Shown piece by piece: positions 1 through 7,561 of a DNA stretch of 64,000 nt. The first letter of the stretch is position 1, and each line of letters opens with the position of its first letter. Made by a program: the position numbers and the translations under genes. Location: NCBI GenBank assembly GCA_964615905.1, contig CAZTUB010000010.1, forward strand, positions 62,001-126,000. Reading direction: 5' to 3'. Below the pieces are notes generated by a model that did no database searches, had not been told where the DNA came from, and was given only the letters and a program-made list of their open reading frames with translations. Source of the stretch: DATLMR01 sp964615905. Lineage in GTDB: Bacteria; Acidobacteriota; Blastocatellia; UBA7656.

Positions 1-659
1 GGGCGGCAAAGCAGATCATCAAATTAATCAACAACCTGGGCGAGATCATAAACAAAGACCGCCGCGTGGACGGGATGATGCGCGTCGTCTTCATCCCGGA
101 TTACCGTGTGTCGCTCGCCGAGCGGATAATGCCCGCCGCCGATCTGAGCGAGCAGATTTCGACAGCCGGCATGGAGGCGTCGGGCACCGGCAACATGAAA
201 TTCGCTATGAACGGGGCGCTGACCATAGGCACGCTCGACGGCGCGAATATTGAGATACGAGAAGAGGTGGGCGACGAGAATATCTTCATCTTCGGGTTGA
301 GGGCCGAAGAGGTTCGCGCAATGCGCGAGAGCCGAAGCTACAACCCCCAGGCTTTGTATGAGAGCAACCCCGCCTTGCGCCGCGTCATGGACGCTTTCAA
401 TTCCAACCGCTTCTGCCCGGATGAGCCTGGACTGTTCAACTGGATTTACAACTCGATAGTCGTTCAGGGCGACTACTATTTTCATCTGGCCGACCTGCCG
501 TCTTACATCGAAGCCCAGCAGCGCGTCGGGGAAGAGTTCAAGCAGGTCGAGAACTGGGCGAGCAAAGCTATATTGAACGTGGCTCGAACGGGCAAGTTCT
601 CAAGCGACCGCACGATCCTCGAATACGCCAGAGACATCTGGAACATCAAGAGCATTTGA
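1..659 (+). CDS. glgP: Glycogen/starch phosphorylase, C-terminal part (5' end outside window)
   Basis: This is the C-terminal part of a PLP-dependent alpha-glucan phosphorylase, which releases glucose-1-phosphate from glycogen in the cytoplasm. The reading frame is open from the first bases of the window (codons in phase with position 3) to a TGA at 657-659, so the gene is truncated by the window edge. The stretch EASGTGNMKFAMNGALTIG is the family's PLP-binding signature, with the Lys of NMKF corresponding to the Schiff-base lysine. It is followed by GTLDGANIEI, which is also typical. Roughly the last 220 residues of a protein usually near 800 residues are present. A GC-rich hairpin follows at 681-702. 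The family assignment is very secure. Confidence 0.96.
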   Translation, partial: AAKQIIKLINNLGEIINKDRRVDGMMRVVFIPDYRVSLAERIMPAADLSEQISTAGMEASGTGNMKFAMNGALTIGTLDGANIEIREEVGDENIFIFGLRAEEVRAMRESRSYNPQALYESNPALRRVMDAFNSNRFCPDEPGLFNWIYNSIVVQGDYYFHLADLPSYIEAQQRVGEEFKQVENWASKAILNVARTGKFSSDRTILEYARDIWNIKSI

Positions 660-680
660 GCTGTTCGGGCCGGTAAAGAC

Positions 681-702
681 GCGGCGGTTGCTTAGCCGCC
701 GC
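681..702 (+). terminator. Stem-loop downstream of glgP
   Basis: GCGGCGG at 681-687 and CCGCCGC at 696-702 form a perfect 7-bp stem around an 8-nt loop, 21 bases after the glgP stop. The following sequence is A/T-rich (AAATACTTTAT) but lacks a clean U-run, so termination is inferred and may be weak. Confidence 0.45.
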
Positions 703-767
703 AAATACTTTATCCTTCCGGCGCGCTCTTTGCGCTTGCTTCTCGCCGACCACGACCCGGACCTAAT

Positions 768-2084
768 ATGAATGATCGCCGCGAAATTACCGGCTGGTAT
801 TTCTACGACTGGGCCACGTCCGCCTTTAACACAACGGTGGTCACGGTCTTTCTTGGGCCTTATCTGACAAACGTCGCCCAGACGGCGGCCGATGCGGCGG
901 GGTTCGTCTATCCGTTCGGCATCAAGATAGCCGCCGCGTCGTTTTTCCCCTACATGGTCTCGCTGTCCGTCCTCTTGCAGGTCTTCCTCCTGCCCGTGCT
1001 CGGAGCCATAGCCGATCACTCGCACCTCAAGAAACAGATGCTGGCCTTCTTTGCCTACGTCGGCTCGTTTGCCACGATGGGGCTATACTTTCTCGAAGGC
1101 GACAGGTATCTGTTCGGCGGCGGGCTCTTCGTGCTGGCCAACGTGAGCTTCGGCGCGGCGCTCGTCTTTTACAATGCCTTTTTGGGCGACATAGCGAGCC
1201 CGGACCGAAGGGACGCCGTCTCGTCCTACGGTTTTTCGTTCGGGTATTTCGGCGGCGGCTTCTTATTAGCCCTGAACCTTTTGCTCTATTTGAATCACGA
1301 GTCGTTCGGGCTCGACGCGGCCGAAGCGGTGCGAATAAACCTGCTCAGCGCGGGCGCGTGGTGGGCGATATTCACTCTCGTACCGCTCGCGACACTAAAG
1401 CGCCGCCAGGCGGTCAAGACGCTCCCGCCGGGCAAGGGCTTTCTGACTGTGGGCATAAGCCAGCTGCGCCATACTTTCGGCGAGCTTCCGCGCTACCGCC
1501 ACACGCTCCTGTTCCTGCTGGCTTACCTCTTTTATAACGACGGCATTCAAACGATCATCGCGCTTGCGGCGCAGTTTGGCAGCGAAGAGTTGAAGCTCGA
1601 TACGGGAACGCTTACGGGAGTGATTCTGCTGGTGCAGTTTGTGGCCTTCATAGGCGCGGCCGTCTTCAATTACGTTGCCAAAGCGGTCGGGACGAAACGT
1701 GCGATCATCATCAGCCTCGTGATATGGACGGCGACGGTCATCTACGCCTATTCGTACCTCCAGACAGCCCGCGACTTCTACATAATGGGCGCGATCATAG
1801 GGCTTGTCATGGGCGGCAGCCAGGCGCTCAGCCGCTCGCTATATTCGCAGATGATACCCAAAGGCCAGGAGGCCGAATACTTCAGCCTGTACGAGGTGAG
1901 CGAGCGCGGGACGAGCTGGCTTGGGCCGCTGTTTTTCGGGCTCGCGCTTCAATTTACGTCGAGCTACCGCATTGCGATACTGACGCTCGTGACCTTCTTT
2001 ATAATTGGGCTCGGATTTTTGATAGTCGTGGACGTTCCGAGGGCGATCAAAGAGGCGGGCAACGAAGTTCCCGCAACTGTATAA
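768..2084 (+). CDS. MFS transporter, UMF1/Atg22-like
   Basis: This is a 438-residue polytopic membrane protein of the major facilitator superfamily. The N-terminus (ITGWYFYDWATSAFNTT) is characteristic of the UMF1 group, related to the yeast vacuolar effluxer Atg22. About twelve hydrophobic segments are spread along the chain, including SVLLQVFLLPVLGAIADHS in the first half and GAIIGLVMGGSQALSRSLYSQ in the second, where MFS cytoplasmic-loop motifs are expected. The substrate cannot be read from sequence; amino acid or small-metabolite efflux is the family precedent. No clear Shine-Dalgarno precedes the ATG at 768. It is probably monocistronic, between glgP and a strong bidirectional hairpin. 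Confidence 0.88.
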   Translation: MNDRREITGWYFYDWATSAFNTTVVTVFLGPYLTNVAQTAADAAGFVYPFGIKIAAASFFPYMVSLSVLLQVFLLPVLGAIADHSHLKKQMLAFFAYVGSFATMGLYFLEGDRYLFGGGLFVLANVSFGAALVFYNAFLGDIASPDRRDAVSSYGFSFGYFGGGFLLALNLLLYLNHESFGLDAAEAVRINLLSAGAWWAIFTLVPLATLKRRQAVKTLPPGKGFLTVGISQLRHTFGELPRYRHTLLFLLAYLFYNDGIQTIIALAAQFGSEELKLDTGTLTGVILLVQFVAFIGAAVFNYVAKAVGTKRAIIISLVIWTATVIYAYSYLQTARDFYIMGAIIGLVMGGSQALSRSLYSQMIPKGQEAEYFSLYEVSERGTSWLGPLFFGLALQFTSSYRIAILTLVTFFIIGLGFLIVVDVPRAIKEAGNEVPATV

Positions 2085-2092
2085 CGCAACGC

Positions 2093-2137
2093 GCGGCCGG
2101 TTCCGTTTTAGCCGTCTCGCTAGACGGAACCGGCCGC
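2093..2137. terminator. Bidirectional terminator hairpin between convergent genes
   Basis: A perfect 14-bp inverted repeat (2093-2106 with 2124-2137) encloses a 17-nt loop, exactly between the stop codon of the MFS gene (2084) and that of the Nfu gene (2148). The position suggests shared 3' termination. T-runs are short (TTTT at 2106-2109 lies inside the hairpin), so the function is inferred from placement and stem stability. Confidence 0.6.
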
Positions 2138-2147
2138 TCACGCGCGG

Positions 2148-2729
2148 TTACTTCGAAGGAGCGTAATAAGGGTTCTGGCCCGACTGGTGATCCGTGGTGT
2201 CGAGCACCTGCTCGACTTGCGGAACGTACTCGCGAATCGCGCGCTCGATGCCCATCTTCAAGGTCACATCTGCCGCGCCGCAGCCCTGGCAGCCGCCGCC
2301 CAGCCGCAGGTAGACGTTGTTGTCCTGCACATCGATCAACTCGACAAAGCCGCCGTGTGACGCAACGCCGGGGTTGATCTGCTCGTCGAGGACCTGTTGA
2401 ACCTTGCGCCTGACCTCTTCGGACGGCAAACGGTCGCCTTCCGCAACCTCTGGCGGCGGATTCAGGAAGTTGCGAATCGCGCTGCCTATCCGCTTGCCGA
2501 CCTGACGCCAGTCTTCCTGACCCGATTGCTTCACGGTCACCGTATAGCCGTTCACTTCCACCCTGGCTATGCCTGGAATCGCAAAAATCTTCTCGGCCAC
2601 GCCGCTGCCTTTCGCCTCGGCAGAGCTGTTAAATTCGGCCTGACCGGAATGGACAGGGCGGTCTACGGTAAACCGGCAGACCTGTATATCGTTTTGATCG
2701 ACTTCGGCTTTGATTTGAATGTTATCCAT
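2148..2729 (-). CDS. Nfu-type iron-sulfur cluster carrier
   Basis: This is a 193-residue cytoplasmic Fe-S scaffold/carrier. Residues 1-90 resemble the Nfu N-terminal domain. Residues 100-190 are the NifU C-terminal domain, with the cluster-binding pair Cys147 and Cys150 in GGGCQGCGAAD. Such proteins hold a [4Fe-4S] cluster at a dimer interface and pass it to apo-enzymes. The ATG at 2727-2729 has a strong GAGGAG Shine-Dalgarno 7 nt upstream. The gene lies 76 nt downstream of the extended stop of the radical SAM selenoprotein and on the same strand, so co-transcription is plausible. That would place a cluster donor beside a cluster-dependent enzyme, which is an inference. Confidence 0.9.
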   Translation of the reverse strand: MDNIQIKAEVDQNDIQVCRFTVDRPVHSGQAEFNSSAEAKGSGVAEKIFAIPGIARVEVNGYTVTVKQSGQEDWRQVGKRIGSAIRNFLNPPPEVAEGDRLPSEEVRRKVQQVLDEQINPGVASHGGFVELIDVQDNNVYLRLGGGCQGCGAADVTLKMGIERAIREYVPQVEQVLDTTDHQSGQNPYYAPSK

Positions 2730-2805
2730 ACTTGTGCTCCTCTCTTCACCCTACACGTCTCCGATTATAGATGATTAGCCCGGCACATATCCACCGTCTA
2801 CCTGT

Positions 2806-4248
2806 TCAAACTCCCGATCTCTTTTCAAGGGGACCGAACTGGTCCCGCGTGGGCTCCGCTCAGCAGAACCACGCTTCCGTCAGTCGCGGCGGTCGCGAGC
2901 GAGCCGGATCGATTACGGGAATCACTTGCTCGCGGAGTTGCCGCCCGCGCGCCCTGTAGGCCAGCTCTTTTATCTTATAAAAGATTGCCGCAGAGTCTTC
3001 GTTTCTTCGGACGCCCTGCTCGACCAGGACGCTTACGTCGCCGCACAACCTGTCCATTGTCGAATCTTCGTGCGCCCATTCGTATGTGAACGACTCCTGA
3101 GCGAGCGCGCCTAACCACGCCTCTGTCCCTTCGCGCTCAAGCAGAAGCGACCCCGGCGGCACGAGCAGCCGGATCGTATACTGAACCGGGTCAACGTTGT
3201 CTATCAGCCCTTCCGCCTCGACGAACTCCAGCATCGCTATGTAGTCGCCGGTCGTCGTCCAGGGCGTGAAGGATACGAACGAAGGTCTTAGAGCTATCCC
3301 CGCTTCGCGCAGGACCGCGAGCGCGGCATAAATGTCCTGGCGCGTGTGCCCCTTTTCAAGGTGCTCAAGCACTCTGTCGCTGAGCGATTCAAGAGCCGAT
3401 ACGATGAAGATGCACCCCAGGCTCGCAAGCTCAGGAAATATCTCTCTATGTTTTAATATGTGCTCGACCTTCGCGGTAAAATCGAAAGTAAGGTCGGGAA
3501 ACTCCCTGTGCATCTCGCGCGCCAGGCGTAAAGCGTGAGTCGGCCCGTTCAAAAAATCGGGGTCTCCGAAAGTGATGTGGCGCGCCCCGGCTTCGACCAG
3601 CCCGCGAATGTCCGCGAGCACGACCTCTTGAGGGACCACGAAGAACCTGCCGCCGTAAACAGGCGGTATCGGGCAATGCGTGCAGTTATGCAGACACCCC
3701 CGGCTCGCTTCCACATAACCGACCAGACGCTCGTGGCCGTTGTGCTCAAGCCGCGCATATTTTTCGATAGAGGGCAGCTGGTCGCGCGAGGGTGCGGCGA
3801 ATGAAAGCCGCGCGAGAACAGGCGAGTCGATCTGGCTTCGCGTGTTGACGCCCGGCAATTCAATCTCTTCTCCCTTATCAAGCGCCTGAACCAGCTGGAC
3901 GAGCGATGTCTCGACCTCGCCGCCTATGACCGAGTCGGCCACCGTATCGAGCAGGTAATCTCGATTGAGCGACGCGTAGAGACCGTAAAAACATATATGC
4001 GCCTCGGCATTTATGCGGCGAGCGGCTTCGGCTACGCGCAGCCCGAGCCTGAGCGCTGTATGCATGGGGACGCTTATGCCTATGAAACGCGCGCGCACGA
4101 TCTTTTCCTCGTCGTACCCTTCGACAGAGACATCCATCGCCTCTACTGCGATCCCCGCGCGACTGAAAAACCCTGCCGGAACGGCTACGCCCGCGGGCTG
4201 GTGACCAAGCTCGTAGCACGAAACAAGCAGTACCGATTCTCTCTGCAT
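2806..4248 (-). CDS. CUAEP-tail radical SAM protein, probable selenoprotein (UGA at 2860-2862 read as Sec)
   Basis: This is a radical SAM enzyme of about 480 residues if the in-frame TGA at 2860-2862 is decoded as selenocysteine, or 462 residues if it is a stop. Residues 1-125 have the alternating strand/helix pattern of a B12-binding-like Rossmann domain, but no DxHxxG cobalamin motif is seen. Cys185, Cys189 and Cys192 (RGCLHNCTHC) form the CxxxCxxC site for the [4Fe-4S]/SAM cluster. The chain then runs LTEAWFC-UGA-AEP and continues for 14 more codons to TGA at 2806-2808. Cys-Sec-Ala-Glu-Pro is the defining tail of the CUAEP/CCAEP-tail radical SAM (seleno)protein family as I know it. A SECIS-like hairpin lies just downstream (2830-2846). 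The substrate is unknown. The upstream ATP-grasp gene ends 44 nt before this start. Confidence 0.85.
2830..2846 (-). promoter_or_regulatory. Candidate bacterial SECIS element
   Basis: In the mRNA, GGGACC and GGUCCC form a perfect 6-bp stem closed by the 5-nt loop AGUUC. The loop begins 19 nt after the UGA at 2860-2862 and has G as its second base. This matches the remembered bacterial SECIS rules: a stem immediately downstream, a small apical loop with G in the first two positions, and a spacing of roughly 16-37 nt. The hairpin lies inside the extended reading frame, as bacterial SECIS elements must. Confidence 0.75.
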
Positions 4249-4292
4249 AGTTCTATTCTAACCATTTTTGGGGCGCGCGCTAATAAATCTCT

Positions 4293-5531
4293 CTATTCGA
4301 TTACGAACTCAAGGCGCGCGTGAGCTTCACGCAAGGCGGCCTCGGCGCGGTCGGGGGTTGCCGCGCGGCTAAAGATAAACCCGAGATAGCTTGCGCCTTC
4401 GGGCGGCGGCAAAAGTTCTTGAGTGATATGAGCGCTGATTATCACATCCTCTATGCCGGGCAGGCTACGAGCCTTCGCTAGCCCCTTCACCTCTTTTAAT
4501 ACCCCAGGGCGCGGTATCGGTATCATCATCACGCCCGCCGCATCGGGTTCGCGTTCGAGCGAAGCGACATCTTCTCCGAGCGCGTGGCGAACGATCAGCT
4601 CTTCGAGCGAGACCCGCCGGTCCTCTCCGAACCTGAGCGTGCGAGAGCATAGGCCCCCGATGGCGCGGGCCGCCACCTCGATGACCCACGCGCCCTCGTC
4701 GTTGATCCTCAGCTCGGCGTGCACAGCGCCGCTCGTGAGCCCCATAGCGCGAGTCGCGGCCTGGGTGGTTTCGACAATCTCGCGCTGAACGGATTCGGGC
4801 AGACGCGAAGGCGTGACGTAGATTGTCTCTTCAAAAAACGGCCCGTCGAGCGGGTCGGGCTTATCGAATATGGCGAGCGCTTTCAAGCGCCCGCGCGCGA
4901 GCAGGCCTTCGACCGCAACCTCGACCCCTGGGATGAACTCTTCGACTAAACAATCGCGCGCCGCGCTGCCGCCACGCCTGGCTACGTGCGGAAGCGCCAG
5001 TATCGCTTCCAACCTTTTGACGGCCGTTGCGAACTCTGCCGGCGTGTTTACGCGCATCACGCCCCGGCTTGTCGAGAGAAAGACGGGCTTGACGACCGAA
5101 GGGTAATTTATGCTTGCGGCTATCTCTTCAAGATTCGAGTCGAGAGTAAAGTGGCGGAAGCGCGGCGCTCGCACGCCGCTGCTCGCGAGCAACTGGCGCA
5201 TCAAGTGCTTGTTCTTTGCCGCCGCGACAGACTCGCGAGAATTGTGGCTGATGCCGAGCGCGTGCGCGATGCTTGCGGCAACCACTGCCGTATCTTCATC
5301 GACAGGGATCACGGCTTCGACAGGGAACCTGCTCGCGTACGCGGCAGCCTCGCGCGCAGCCTCGTCCGGGTCGCTGAAGTCAAGCAACAGGAGCCCCGAA
5401 GGGTTCTTATCCGCAAGCGTGTTTCGGCGCTCGGAAGCCGCCGCCACCTCAACGCCTGCGCTTAGCGCCGCGTCCAAAAACGCCTTCGTGCGATACGTCG
5501 TCGTAGGCAAAAGCAAAAGCAATCTGGCCAT
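4293..5531 (-). CDS. ATP-grasp ligase, L-amino-acid-ligase-like
   Basis: This is a 412-residue ATP-grasp enzyme expected to activate a carboxylate as an acyl-phosphate and join it to an amine. The central region contains VEEFIPGVEVAVEGLL and VIEVAARAIGG, typical of the ATP- and Mg-binding half of the fold. The last 90 residues (from about LPGIEDVII to the end) resemble the C-terminal domain of L-amino-acid ligases. I chose ATG 5529-5531 (MARLLLLLPTTTYRT), the start of a beta-strand expected at the N-terminus. The open frame continues upstream to 5618, but only through an intergenic repeat. It lies 44 nt upstream of the selenoprotein radical SAM gene, suggesting an operon. Substrates are unknown; a peptide or amino-acid conjugate is an inference. 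Confidence 0.8.
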   Translation of the reverse strand: MARLLLLLPTTTYRTKAFLDAALSAGVEVAAASERRNTLADKNPSGLLLLDFSDPDEAAREAAAYASRFPVEAVIPVDEDTAVVAASIAHALGISHNSRESVAAAKNKHLMRQLLASSGVRAPRFRHFTLDSNLEEIAASINYPSVVKPVFLSTSRGVMRVNTPAEFATAVKRLEAILALPHVARRGGSAARDCLVEEFIPGVEVAVEGLLARGRLKALAIFDKPDPLDGPFFEETIYVTPSRLPESVQREIVETTQAATRAMGLTSGAVHAELRINDEGAWVIEVAARAIGGLCSRTLRFGEDRRVSLEELIVRHALGEDVASLEREPDAAGVMMIPIPRPGVLKEVKGLAKARSLPGIEDVIISAHITQELLPPPEGASYLGFIFSRAATPDRAEAALREAHARLEFVIE

Positions 5532-5540
5532 GGTCAAAAG

Positions 5541-5632
5541 GTAAACAGTGACAAGTGACAAGTGACAAGAAGGGATGGACTCGAACTTGGTCAGCCCCTC
5601 TTTCTTGTCACTTGTCACTTGTCACTTGTCAC
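5541..5632. repeat. Heptamer-armed intergenic palindrome, copy 1
   Basis: The left arm is GTAAACA (5541-5547), three GTGACAA units (5548-5568) and GAAGG. The right arm has four TTGTCAC units (5605-5632), the reverse complement of GTGACAA. The arms would form a long hairpin around a loop of about 30 nt. The element sits between the stop of the endonuclease III-like gene (5638) and the start of the ATP-grasp gene (5531). Related copies are at 39643-39741 and 50662-50754. Confidence 0.85.
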
Positions 5633-5637
5633 TCTCC

Positions 5638-6303
5638 CTATCGGTGCGCTTCGACGCCGATCTGCTGGCACATATCTTCGACGGGGCAGGTCGAGCAGAG
5701 CGGCAGCTTGCCCTTGCAGATGTGCTTGCCGAACGGGACAAGGAGGCGGTTGATCTCGACCCAATACTCGCGGGGGAGCTTCTGCTGAAGCGCCCGCATG
5801 GTATGCTCAGGCGTCGGGGCCTGTACATACCCCCACCGGTTTGTTACACGGTGAACGTGGATGTCTACGCCTATCTGCGGCTGGCCGCAGGCGATGCCAA
5901 GCACGAGGTTCGCGCATTTGGGGCCGACGCCTTGAAACGACAAAAGCACCTCTTCATCGCAAGGCAGGCGGCCTTCATACTCTTCGGTGACGCGCTCGGC
6001 GATACGGTGTATCTGCCGCGCCTTCTGCTCGTGAAATGTCGATTGCCCGATCAAGCCGTCAAGCTCCTCGATTGTCATCCGGCTGATTGCGGCGGGCGTG
6101 CGCGCCCGCTCGAACAATCGGCGGGCCGTCGTTATCATAACTTCGTCGAGCGTGCGGATTGAGATTATGCACGCTACCAGTTGCTCGAACGGCGAGATGA
6201 AGCCTTCCTCGGCCAGCTCAAACATAGCGGCTTTAGCGAACGGCTCAACCGCTTTGTCGATGCGGCGCAGGGCGAGGCTGATGTCGAACGTCCGTTTTGA
6301 CAT
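5638..6303 (-). CDS. Endonuclease III-like DNA glycosylase/AP lyase
   Basis: This is a 221-residue HhH-GPD base-excision repair enzyme that removes oxidised pyrimidines and cleaves at the abasic site. The helix-hairpin-helix FQGVGPKCANLVLG carries the lysine at the catalytic position, and VDIHVHRV carries the catalytic aspartate. The C-terminus CKGKLPLCSTCPVEDMC fits the C-X6-C-X2-C-X5-C [4Fe-4S] loop of Nth. I chose ATG 6301-6303 (MSKRTFDIS). The open frame extends upstream to 6465 but would overlap the divergent saccharopine-dehydrogenase-like gene and lacks family similarity there. It diverges from that gene across 74 bp. The assignment to the Nth family is firm; the exact lesion preference is not known. 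Confidence 0.92.
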   Translation of the reverse strand: MSKRTFDISLALRRIDKAVEPFAKAAMFELAEEGFISPFEQLVACIISIRTLDEVMITTARRLFERARTPAAISRMTIEELDGLIGQSTFHEQKARQIHRIAERVTEEYEGRLPCDEEVLLSFQGVGPKCANLVLGIACGQPQIGVDIHVHRVTNRWGYVQAPTPEHTMRALQQKLPREYWVEINRLLVPFGKHICKGKLPLCSTCPVEDMCQQIGVEAHR

Positions 6304-6377
6304 AGAAGATATAGAATACGGCCTTGAGCGAGTTTTGGGAACGGCTATAATATCTCGGCCTGTTTGAGGAATACCGA

Positions 6378-7517
6378 ATGAAGATAATAGTTCTGGGCGC
6401 AGGACGCATGGGATACGGCGCTGCTTATGATCTTTCGCGTAGCGCGGATGTTGAGAGCGTAACAATTGCCGATGTCGATTTCGAGCGGGCTCGTCTGGTT
6501 GCCGACCGGTTGAACAGCCCGAAGGTCATACCCCGCCAGGCGGACGTGACCGACTACGGCCAGGCAGTCGCCCTGCTCGGCGGCCACAACGCGGCGATAA
6601 GCTGTGTGACCTACAGCCTCAACCTTCAACTCGCGCGCGCAGCCGTCGAGTCGCGCGTCAACTTCTGCGACCTCGGCGGCAACAACGATGTGGTAGCGTC
6701 AGAGCTTGCTCTCGACAGCGAAGCCCGACTGGCAGGGATTAACATAATCCCGGACTGCGGGCTCGCACCGGGCATGGTCTCGGTTCTCGCGGCGCACGGA
6801 GCGGCGCGGTTCGACCGTCTCGACTCGCTGCGTATACGCGTGGGCGGCTTGCCGCAATCGCCTGCGCCGCCTTTGAATTACCAGATAGTCTTTTCAGTCG
6901 AAGGTCTTATCAACGAATATGTCGAGCGCTCGCGCGTTGTGCGCGAGGGGCGGATAATCGAAGTCGATTCGATGACCGAGATCGAGAGCCTTGAGTTCCC
7001 CGCCCCCTTCAACCACATGGAGGCGTTTCATACTTCGGGCGGCATATCGACTCTGCCTGACAGCTTCAGCGTGCGCGAGATGGATTACAAGACCATTCGC
7101 TACCCCGGCCACTGCCAGCAGTTCAAGCTGCTGATCGACCTCGGCCTCGCGACGAGCGAGCCGGTTGAAGTTGACGGTGTTAGTGTCAAGCCGCGCCGCG
7201 TGCTGGGCGAGATGCTGCTCAGGAGCCTGCCCGCCGACGGCCCGGACGTAGTCTTGATACGCGTCGAGTTTCGCGGCAAGACGGATGGGGACGACCACAG
7301 CCTCCGCTACGACATAATAGATTATTTAGACCCGCAAACGGGGTTGAGCGCGATGATGCGCACGACCGCTATCCCAGCGTCGATAATCGCGCAGATGATG
7401 GCGCGCGGCGAGATCAAACAGAAGGGAGCGGTCCCGCAAGAGCGCTCGGTTCCGGCCCAGCGGTTTGTCGATGAGCTGGCCAAACGCAATATCAAGATTC
7501 AAGAGACCGTCGAATAG
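6378..7517 (+). CDS. Saccharopine dehydrogenase family oxidoreductase
   Basis: This is a 379-residue NAD(P)-dependent oxidoreductase. The N-terminus IIVLGAGRMGYGAAYDL is a Rossmann dinucleotide-binding fingerprint (GAGRMG at residues 7-12), and CDLGGNNDVV and NIIPDCGLAPGMVSVLA are typical of the saccharopine dehydrogenase/lysine 6-dehydrogenase fold. Length agrees with lysine 6-dehydrogenases, which form a homologous group, but saccharopine reductase or a carboxynorspermidine-type activity cannot be excluded. GAGGA lies 8 nt before the ATG at 6378. It is probably monocistronic and ends 44 bp before the convergent permease gene. No pathway neighbours are present to fix the substrate. Confidence 0.82.
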   Translation: MKIIVLGAGRMGYGAAYDLSRSADVESVTIADVDFERARLVADRLNSPKVIPRQADVTDYGQAVALLGGHNAAISCVTYSLNLQLARAAVESRVNFCDLGGNNDVVASELALDSEARLAGINIIPDCGLAPGMVSVLAAHGAARFDRLDSLRIRVGGLPQSPAPPLNYQIVFSVEGLINEYVERSRVVREGRIIEVDSMTEIESLEFPAPFNHMEAFHTSGGISTLPDSFSVREMDYKTIRYPGHCQQFKLLIDLGLATSEPVEVDGVSVKPRRVLGEMLLRSLPADGPDVVLIRVEFRGKTDGDDHSLRYDIIDYLDPQTGLSAMMRTTAIPASIIAQMMARGEIKQKGAVPQERSVPAQRFVDELAKRNIKIQETVE

Positions 7518-7561
7518 ATCGCGCCCGGCTTAGCGCCTAAACCCGCGCTTAAATCGACGGC

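Noticed and set aside
2860..4248. Radical SAM gene ending at the first TGA
   Set aside because: Possible if the genome lacks selenocysteine machinery, but the Cys-UGA-Ala-Glu-Pro context and downstream hairpin make read-through the better model.
5532..5618. N-terminal extension of the ATP-grasp protein
   Set aside because: The extra 29 codons are made of the heptamer palindrome and lack family similarity; the internal ATG at 5529-5531 begins the expected first strand.
5541..5632. Tandem heptamers as a small CRISPR array
   Set aside because: Units are 7 bp, directly adjacent with no spacers, and arranged as inverted arms; no cas genes are nearby.
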